Shown piece by piece: positions 56,995 to 64,000 of a DNA stretch of 64,000 nucleotides. The stretch lies in contig JAITYX010000084.1 in the NCBI GenBank assembly GCA_021018815.1, positions 2,418,001 to 2,482,000 on the forward strand. Reading direction: 5' to 3'. The stretch comes from Talinum fruticosum (lineage: Eukaryota > Streptophyta > Magnoliopsida > Caryophyllales > Talinaceae). A program made the position numbers and the translations under genes. Below the pieces are notes generated by a model. It had not been told where the DNA came from and did no database searches. It saw only the letters and a list, made by a program, of their open reading frames with translations. Position 1 is the stretch's first letter. Each line of letters opens with the position of its first letter.

Positions 56995-57362
56995 ACTCGA
57001 CATGCCTCCCATATGCTTTTAAGTGTTGTACCTTGTAATTAAGTTCATATAGTTTGTTTTAGATGTATTTGAACCATTTAGGTTGCTATAAGCCTTAATG
57101 TATATTGGTTGGACTCCGGCATGTGGCCGTTGAGTTGTGTGCTCCGAGCGTGTGGCTCGTTGAGTGATATTGTGGTCTTTATGCAGAGTTTGAAGGCTTC
57201 AAGCCTAGGGGATAGACAATATTACAAACATAACTCTGTCGAAATTTTTAGAAAATACCAAACTCTTTTAGGAAATTCCTGTATTACCTTTAAGTTGGAA
57301 TTAGAAAGAAAAACCGACACCTAAACGAGCCTTGGGACTTCCTCTAATTGAGGATTTCTCAA
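56995..57362 (+). mobile_element. Fragment of a different gypsy LTR (3' part)
   Basis: Matches 28945-29318: TTGGACTTCGGC/TTGGACTCCGGC, CTCCGAGCGTGTGGCTCGTT, TTTATGCAG and GAGCCTTGGGA blocks. Truncated before the LTR end. It lies in the leader of the element that starts at 54173, so that element is composite. Confidence 0.75.
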
Positions 57363-57519
57363 CCGATGAAAATTTTCAGAGTTGAATGATAATTTAACAT
57401 ACAATTTAGTATTGCTTATTATATAAACACAATGCAAGTATGAGTCAACTAAGTATGTTTTATATTAGAAGTTGTGAGCAATTTGTTTCGTAGGAGAAGG
57501 AAAAGAAATTAATTAGGAA

Positions 57520-58500
57520 AAATTTATATTTGTATGATGCAACGTGTCTCCGATGCAAAGTAATAACGCGCATGCAAGCTGTAGAGTTGGGCAATGATTG
57601 AGGGCCTGCCAAATAGGCATTAGAAACTCCTCCCAACTTGCAACAAACCCTTGGTGAAACCCAATTCATACCCTTAGAGATTTTCACCGATACCATGGAC
57701 CCAAACTAGTGGAGGGACTTGGTGATAAAGTTAAATAAAAATGATTCCTCCTACACCTAGTGAATCCACTTTTAAGCCTACACAAGTAAGTGAATAGAGT
57801 GACTCGTCACAACCCCAAGACCTACGATGGAAAAATTGATCCAAGTAGAATTAGAGGAATGGATTAGGGGAATGGAAAAAGATATTTGCATTTGAGGAAA
57901 AAGAAAAGGTATACATAGGGACATATTATCTAACTGGCTCAGCAGACATTTGGTGGAGCGCAATGAAAGAAAAAAAAATTTCGAGGTTGTGAGGTCACTT
58001 GGGGGAAATTTTTAGAAGAGCTTACGATTAAATTTTACTCAACTAAAGTTCAGTGACAAAAAGAGAAAGAGTTTTAGAGTTGAAAATGGACAATAATATG
58101 ACGGTAATGTAGTATGCTAGTAAACTTGTGGAGCTATCTAGACTTGCCCTAGACCTTGTCGCTATCGATACCATGAAGATGATAAGATTTGAGGAAGGCT
58201 TGGTCTATTTTATTCGGCACAAAATTGCTGGTCAATTTATCAAAGATGATCAAGGATTATATGAGAAAGCAATAGAGGTCCAACGAGTAAGGAGCAAACT
58301 AAGGGCCTTAAATTCCGGAGACTCAAAAGGAAGTGAAACAATACAAGTGAGGGTGTAGTTCAAAATAACCATGTTACTAGTTCCAACAAGGGTCACTCAT
58401 TGATTATTTCTTAACCCTGTGGGAAATGTTGCAAAACAAATCACACCGCACCAGATTGTCGAATGGTAGTAATAAATGTATGTGGCATGGTAGCCTTTGA
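57520..58500 (+). pseudogene. Tekay-like gag, copy 1, broken
   Basis: Traces of KTYDGKIDPSRIRGMD-like start (57820), WWSAMKE (57950), LEELTIKFYS (58020), then open 58128-58358 with MELSRLALDLVAIDTMKMIR and GLVYFIRHKIAGQFI. The CCHC knuckle near 58420-58470 is CGKCCKTNHTAPDC. It is a direct repeat of the gag at 59980-61060, about 2.45 kb away. Cut at about 58500 by another repeat. Stops and shifts throughout. Confidence 0.8.
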
Positions 58501-58504
58501 AGGT

Positions 58505-58790
58505 TTGCTCAGGGAGAGACTAATTCACCCTAGAGGGGGTGAATAGGGTGATGGAAGATTTTTCGAAAAACCAAACTCTTTTGAACAAAGAACAGACGTA
58601 AGTCGATTCCGAGTCTATATTGGGGTCGGAAAAGTATGAACTCGGAATTTCAGTGAAGAGTAAAGAAGCGGACTAAACCGAAGTGTCGTAATTTGATGTT
58701 ATGAACAATTATATGATCTGTTGATTCTATTATTTGTTGAAGAGTTGTAAATCCTAGCTCGGTTTAGGCAATTTTCTTTGTTTGTTTTAG
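58505..58790 (-). mobile_element. Copia-like repeat, 3' end, inverted fragment
   Basis: Read minus it has CACCCTATTCACCCCCTC then TAGGGTGA and ATTCCGAGTTCATACTTTTC as at 44120-44240. Confidence 0.65.
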
Positions 58791-58791
58791 A

Positions 58792-59525
58792 TGAATCATG
58801 CAGGAGTTCCTTTGGATCCCTATGTCTGTATACATGCTACCAGGCACCCTCGTGGCTGCACACATATCTCACCTTTATGCTAGCATGCTAGAACATTTGC
58901 AGGATCCTTTATCGTAGTTTCACAGCTCACTCGTGCGTGCGCATCGGCCTCGTGGTCTCTAGCACCTGTAGCTCCATGGGATGAGTTTAGATTTCGATAT
59001 CATGACTTTATGGTGACAGGGGACCCTGGAGTCGACACAGCTAGGTTTCGGATACGAAGGATTTGGGCCACTATTACCAATGAACTCCTGGTTAGAGAGA
59101 ATTTGGAGCGTAGGGGGTTAACTACGGGACATTATAGTTTTTCTTTCCCCTGTTGCACGTTCCACCACCTCCTCCTTCACCCGAGCCATCACAAGGATCA
59201 CCATCACCCCCACCAGCACCTGGCCCCCGAGAGCCACCAGCTTTTCCTCTACAGTCGGACTCGAGGATAGCCTGGGGTTGAGCCCATGCATGACCTATTT
59301 GACAGCTTCCGAGGATTCCGGAGGAGTTCATGTCATTATAAACATACCAGAGTCACCCGAGCTTGTCATATTGAGCTCGGACGAGGAGGATGATGAGGCT
59401 GATATGGAGGAGGACCCCGAGACACAGGAGTATGGGAGTGGTGGAGAGGAGCAAGGTGAAGTAAAGTTGATTTATATCGCTTCCGATTCAAAAGCCGACA
59501 AAGACCAAGTGCGACCCGCAGTATG
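58792..59525 (+). pseudogene. Unrecognised ORF region with acidic tail
   Basis: ATG 58792 opens MNHAGVPLDPYVCIHATRHP. Shifted frames give DEFRFRYHDFMVTGDPGVDT and FRIRRIWATITNELLVRENL (59010-59110), then a Pro/Thr/Ser-rich linker. 59278-59523 gives IINIPESPELVILSSDEEDD followed by further Glu/Asp-rich sequence. No known domain or zinc knuckle. It lies between two gag copies of the Tekay-like element and is followed by leader sequence shared with 56880-56990, so it is probably an element-borne leader ORF. A captured host piece is possible. Confidence 0.45.
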
Positions 59526-59920
59526 ACCCGCACAGGGTCATTAGTGTTGTGTAACCGTTGTTTCGGTTTTTTGGAAACTTGTATATATAGGGCAGTTAAC
59601 CTAGGGTTGGTATAATTTTGGATATGTCTGTATAAATGATGTATGTACATATGGCAGGCCAACCAACCTAACTTAAATAGTGGTATCGCCCGATTTTGGG
59701 ATTTAACGAGCGACTTCGGCTAGGGCTAATTATGATCTCTTTTGTGTAGAAGGAAGGACAAAAAGGGGGAGAAGATTACAAAACTTAATTTATGGTGAAT
59801 GTTTGCAGGGTTGAAACCTAACATGTAATTTTGGTGCTATTTGTGTATGTAAGTGCAATGAAAATAGTTTTGAGTAATTGTTGTGATGTTTTAAGTAGGT
59901 AACATTTTGTTTTGAAGGAA

Positions 59921-59950
59921 ATATATATATATATATATATACATATATAT
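59921..59950. repeat. (AT)n microsatellite
   Basis: About 14 AT units, one interrupted by C, ahead of gag copy 2. Confidence 0.92.
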
Positions 59951-59979
59951 GGACAATGACAATTAAGCAAACGTGCATT

Positions 59980-61060
59980 TATGTGATTCAAGCATGTCCG
60001 AGGCGTAAAGTAACAACATCACTCGTAATGTGGCGGCAAACTTGGGCAACGATCGAGGTATTGAGGAACCAGCGTTAGAAACTCCTCGCAACTCACAAAG
60101 AAAGCCGTGGTGAGACCCAACCTATGTCCTTAGGGGGTTCCACTCGACCCTATTGACCCGCAGTACTGGAGAAACATAGTAACAGAGTTAATGAAAAGGA
60201 TTCCCCTACGTCTATTGAATCCACTTCTAAGCCCGACAAGTTAGCCGACAGAGTTCCTCGATGCAATCCTAAGACTTACGATGGCAAAATCGAACTAGTG
60301 GAGTTGGAATAATGGATTAGGGAGATGGAAAAGATATTTGTAGTCGTTGAGGTTCCTCGAAGAAAAAGGGTCAATATAGGGACTTATTACCCGACCGGTG
60401 AAGCGGATATTTGGTGGAGCACAATGAAGAACAAATTTCAAGGTTGTGAATTGACTTGGGAAAAATTTCTAGAAGAGCTTACAGCGAAGTTCTACCCAAC
60501 CTCAGTCCGATGTCGAAAGAAAAAGAGTTCTTAGAGTTGAGAATGAATAATAATATGACAAGAACGCAAGCATGCGAGTCAATTCATGAAGCTATCCAGA
60601 TTTGCCCCGCATTTTGTGGCTACTGAAAGGATGAAGATGTTAAGATTTGAGGAAGGCTTGGCCCACTATATTCGACATCAACTTGCTGGACAACCTATCA
60701 AAGATTACCAAGAACTGTATGAGAGAGCCGCCGAGGTTGAACGAGTTAAGAGTGAATTCGGGGCCTCAAACCCCGGGAACCCGAAAAGGAAGGGGGACAA
60801 TACAAGTGAGAGTGTAGCTCAAAAGAAACTTGTTATCGGCTTTAGCAAGAGTCGCACTGTAGCTGCCCTGCAACCTTGTGGCAAGTGCGGCCGGACCAAT
60901 CATACCACATCGGAATGTCGAGTCGGCACCAATAAATGTGTTTGGGGCGGTAGCCCCGAACATCTAGTAAACGCTTGCCCAAAAAGGCGCAAAGTCGTAG
61001 AAAAGGGAGCTGCAAAGCCTCCGATGCCGCCACGTCAGGGACTTGCGCCACTTCCAAAAC
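59980..61060 (+). pseudogene. Tekay-like gag, copy 2
   Basis: Frames: KTYDGKIELVELE near 60275, stop, then 60325-60534 with MEKIFVVVEVPRRKRVNIGT and EADIWWSTMKNKFQGCELTW, a shift near 60530, and 60586 on with MKLSRFAPHFVATERMKMLR and IRHQLAGQPIKDYQELYERA. Two knuckles follow: CGKCGRTNHTTSEC intact (60877-60918) and a second with its second Cys changed to Gly (CVWGGSPEHLVNAC). It packages RNA in an active element. The same reading frame runs on into protease. Confidence 0.88.
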
Positions 61061-61089
61061 TAGTGGCCGTGGGGCGAGTATACATGATG

Positions 61090-61520
61090 AACAGGAAGGA
61101 AGCGGCAGCCTCGGGAACGGTTGTTACTGGTACACTCTTTCTAAACTCAAAACCTTTTTATATTTTATTTGATTCGGGTGCTACCCATTCATTTATATCT
61201 ACCCAGGCTGCCTCCCAACTACACTTAGAAAATCATAAGACTCCAATTGAGTGCCACATTGGATTGCCAAACGGAAAGGTGGTAGAATGTCCGATTCTCT
61301 AGCAACACGTACCCCTAGTTATAAGCGGAGAGTTGTTTCCTATAGACTTAATCCAATTTGATCTTTTAGAATTTGATGTGATTTTAGGAATGGATTGGTT
61401 GGCAACTCATGAAGCGAAAATAGATTGTAAGGGTGGTACGGTTATTTTAAAGGGGCAAATAGGGAAGGAAGTATGCTTTCATGGTGAAAAAGATACAAAG
61501 AAGTATTCTGTAATTTGAGT
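61090..61520 (+). pseudogene. Tekay-like protease
   Basis: LFLNSKPFYILFDSGATHSF with an intact DSG active site at 61171-61179. Then ASQLHLENHKTPIECHIGLP and a stop after VECPIL (61302). 61333-61518 continues LIQFDLLEFDVILGMDWLAT and GKEVCFHGEKD, then another stop. Fused to gag in one frame, as is usual for this group. Two stops make it non-productive although the active site is kept. Confidence 0.88.
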
Positions 61521-61524
61521 TATG

Positions 61525-62390
61525 AAGGTTAACAAGCTATTAAGACATGGTTGTACGGGGTACCTATGTTATGTTACCGAGAATAGGAAAGACAAGATAA
61601 ACATAGAAGATATACCTATAGTATGTGAATTTCCATATGTATTTCCTAAGGATCTACCTTGCCTACCTCCTCAAAGGGAGATTGATTTTGAAATTCAACT
61701 AATCCCTGAGCACAACCTATTTCTAAAGTGCCATATAGAATGGCCCCAGCAGAACTTAAGGAATTGAAGGCCCAACTTGATGAATTATTACAAAAAGGAT
61801 TCATAGAGCCGAGTGTGTCACCTTGGGGAGCTCCAGTCCTATTTGTGAAAAAGAAGGATGGAACTTTGAGACTATGTGTGGATTATAGGGAGTTAAACAA
61901 GATAACCGTCAAGAACAAATATCCCCTACCTAGAATTGACGATTTGTTTGACCAACTACAAGGGGCTGGTGTGTTTTCGAAGATAGACCTTAAATCTGGG
62001 TATCACCAACTTAGAATTAAACAAGAAGATATCCCCAGAACTGCCTTTAGAACCGGGTATGGGCATTATGAATATACGGTGATGCTCTTTGGACTTACCA
62101 ATGCCCCTGCGGCATTCATGGATCTCATGAATAGAATTTTCAGGCCTTATTTGGATAAATTTGTGGTGGTATTTATTGATGACATTCTCATATACTCTAA
62201 GGATAAGGGAGAACATGCCAAGCATCTAAGGATAGCATTACAAACTTTGAGAGAACACCAATTGTATGCCAAATTACAAAAATGTGAATTTTGGTTAGAA
62301 GAAATGGCATTTTTAGGGCACATTGTGTCTAAAGAAGGGATTAAAGTCGACCCTCACAAAGTGAAGGCGGTAACTCGAATGGCCTAGACC
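61525..62390 (+). pseudogene. Tekay-like reverse transcriptase (core frame intact)
   Basis: 61522-61767 is the linker (IPIVCEFPYVFPKDLPCLPP). After a frameshift near 61735, a 219-codon frame 61728-62387 covers the whole RT core: [55 protein letters not shown] with the first Asp, and [10 protein letters not shown] (62172 on) with the other two. It ends in the thumb ([20 protein letters not shown]). A frameshift at 62380 separates it from RNase H. It is the best preserved catalytic domain in the window. Confidence 0.92.
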
Positions 62391-62394
62391 AACC

Positions 62395-63115
62395 AATGTT
62401 ACAGAGGTGAGAAGTTTTCTTGGGTTGGCAGGATATTATAGGAGGTTTGTACAAGATTTTTCAAAGATAGCTGCACCATTGACCAATTTATTGAAGAAAA
62501 CAACAAAATTTTTGTGGTCGGATAAATGTGAAGAGGACTTTCAGGAGTTAAAGAAAAGGTTAACCACATCCCCTATTCTTACCTTACTAGTCAAAAGTAA
62601 AGAGTATACTGTCTATAATGATGCCTCTAAAAACGGGTTAGGATGCGTATTAATGCAAGAAAACAAATTCATAGCTTATGCATCCCGACAACTCAAACCG
62701 TATGAAAAGAATTATCCAACCCATGACTTGGAATTGGGTGCTGTTGTATTTGCTCTAAAAATTTGGAGGCATTACCTATATGGGGCGACCTGTAAGATTT
62801 ATACTCGACCATCGAGTTTCAAGTACATTTTTACCCAAAAGGAAATCAATTTAAGGCAACGCCGCTGGTTAGAGTTGCTTAAGGATTATGATTTACAAAT
62901 ACAATACCATCCAGGGAAAGCGAATGTCGTGGCTGATGCATTGAGCAGAAAGATACAACATAGTTCGAATGTAGAAATAGTAACCCAACCCAGTGTATTA
63001 CAGGACCTTCAGAATATGGGTGTTGAGTTAATCTCAAACGGACACATGGATGGATTTCTCAGCAGCAATAGAGGTACAACCTACTATAATGAAGGAAATC
63101 CAAGTAGGCCAAAAT
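62395..63115 (+). pseudogene. Tekay-like RNase H
   Basis: 236-codon frame 62407-63117: [36 protein letters not shown], then [20 protein letters not shown] with the first Asp and [20 protein letters not shown] with Glu. [12 protein letters not shown] stands where relatives have YTDH, so the third acidic residue is replaced by Arg. [15 protein letters not shown] closes the domain with the last Asp. It would remove RNA during reverse transcription; the changed site makes this doubtful. Confidence 0.9.
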
Positions 63116-63179
63116 GAGGATGTTGAGTTGGAAAGGATTAAATAAAATATTAAAAAGGGAAAATCCCCGGGTTCGAAAT

Positions 63180-64000
63180 ACATGAAGATGGAACCTTAAG
63201 GTTTCGAACCGATTATGTGTACCGAATAAAGAAGAATTGAAAAGAAAGATTCTTGAGGAGGCCCATAACACACGATATTCAAGTACACCCAAGAGGAACA
63301 AAAATTTACAGGGACTTGAGGCAATATTTTTGGTGGAATAACATGAAAAAGGACATCGCAGAATATGTGGATAAGTGCTTAACTTGCCAAATGGTTAAGG
63401 CCGAACATCAACGCCCGTGGGTGAGTTGAGAGCCTTAGAGATACCTACTTGGAAATGGGACTTGATTTCAATGGACTTTGTCATGGGGTTACCCCTTACT
63501 GCTTCGAAGAAAAATGTTATTTGGGTTATTGTTGACCGGCTTACTAAATCTGCACATTTTATACCAATACATGGCACCTGGAATGTAGAGAGATTGGCGC
63601 AGCTTATATGTCAAGGAAGTGGTGAGATTACATGGAATACCTAAGGATATAATATTTGATAGGGACAAAAGGTTCCAAGCACATTTTTGGCAAGCTTTAC
63701 AACGAGCTTTTGGAACTAAATTACATTTCAGCAGCTCATACCACCCAGAAACAGATGGACAAACCGGAAGGGTGAATCAAATCTTAGAAGATATGTTGAG
63801 AGCATGTGTACTTGATTTTCAGGGAAGATGGGAAGATGACTTACCATTGGTGGAATTCTCATATAATAACAGCTTATCGTGCCATTATTAAAATGGCTCC
63901 ATTTGAAGCATTATATGAAAGAAAGTGCAGAACTCCATTGTGTTGGAGCGAGTTGGATGAAGCATTGATTTTAGGTCCTGAATTGATCCAAGAAACAACC
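63180..64000 (+). pseudogene. Tekay-like integrase, continues beyond window
   Basis: The zinc finger has a one-base insertion near 63280 and keeps CLTCQ. Core: ALEIPTWKWDLISMDFVMGL with the first Asp, SAHFIPIHGTWNVERLAQL, a frameshift near 63620, and MVRLHGIPKDIIFDRDKRF with the second Asp. TDGQTGRVNQILEDMLR has Gly where the third catalytic Glu (QTER) is expected. Another shift lies near 63885. The chromodomain expected for Tekay and the 3' LTR would lie past 64000. Confidence 0.9.

Overview
This window is repeat-rich nuclear DNA of a flowering plant, probably a eudicot. It is AT-rich and contains plant-type LTR retrotransposons (Ty1/copia Sirevirus-like, Ty3/gypsy Tat/Ogre-like and Tekay/Del-like), CACTA (En/Spm) DNA transposons, a hAT-type MITE and short GT-AG introns. 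I cannot name the species. I see no rRNA or tRNA gene, no CRISPR array, and only one credible host gene: the first three coding exons of a small coiled-coil protein on the minus strand at the left edge (179-758). Almost everything else is transposon sequence broken by stops, frameshifts and nested insertions.

Layout. 2.2-24.5 kb is a mosaic. A Sirevirus-like copia element (gag trace 4.2 kb, gag-pre-integrase 6.2 kb, RT/RNase H to 8.2 kb, Pol C-terminus 17.6-17.8 kb, env-like ORF 18.4 kb) is split by about 9.4 kb of later material. That material consists of Tat/Ogre LTR copies, a 5117-bp CACTA element with both termini and a 3-bp target duplication (8299-13415), pieces of env-like ORFs, and fragments of gypsy LTRs. 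A second env-like copy follows a Tat LTR at 20.7-24.5 kb. 24.5-32.3 kb is a tandem arrangement (internal, LTR, internal, LTR) of a non-autonomous gypsy element with 3.15-kb LTRs, a Met-type primer-binding site, polypurine tracts and one broken orphan ORF.

32.3-48 kb is mainly a minus-strand Tat/Ogre element: LTR at 41.5-44.9 kb, primer-binding site, leader with tandem repeats, a CACTA-2 remnant in the place of gag, then protease, RT, RNase H and integrase remnants down to 33.4 kb. A second minus-strand LTR plus leader lies upstream (44.9-47.9 kb). At 47.86 kb it meets a plus-strand Tat leader/gag/protease (47.9-51.2 kb) head to head. 51.2-53.7 kb is a minus-strand Tekay-like pol. From 54.2 kb a Tekay-like element runs on the plus strand: 2.6-kb LTR, primer-binding site, two degenerate gag copies, and protease, RT, RNase H and integrase leaving the window at 64 kb.

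No set of genes here works together as a host pathway. The elements are pseudogenes as written, and several catalytic residues are visibly lost. What is informative is the structure: an insertion dated by a paralogous empty site, LTR units spaced by little more than a primer-binding site, leader tandem arrays and U5 hairpins shared between Tat copies, and a 203-bp nearly identical inverted duplication in otherwise decayed DNA. Family assignments come from motifs read by eye; no database was searched.
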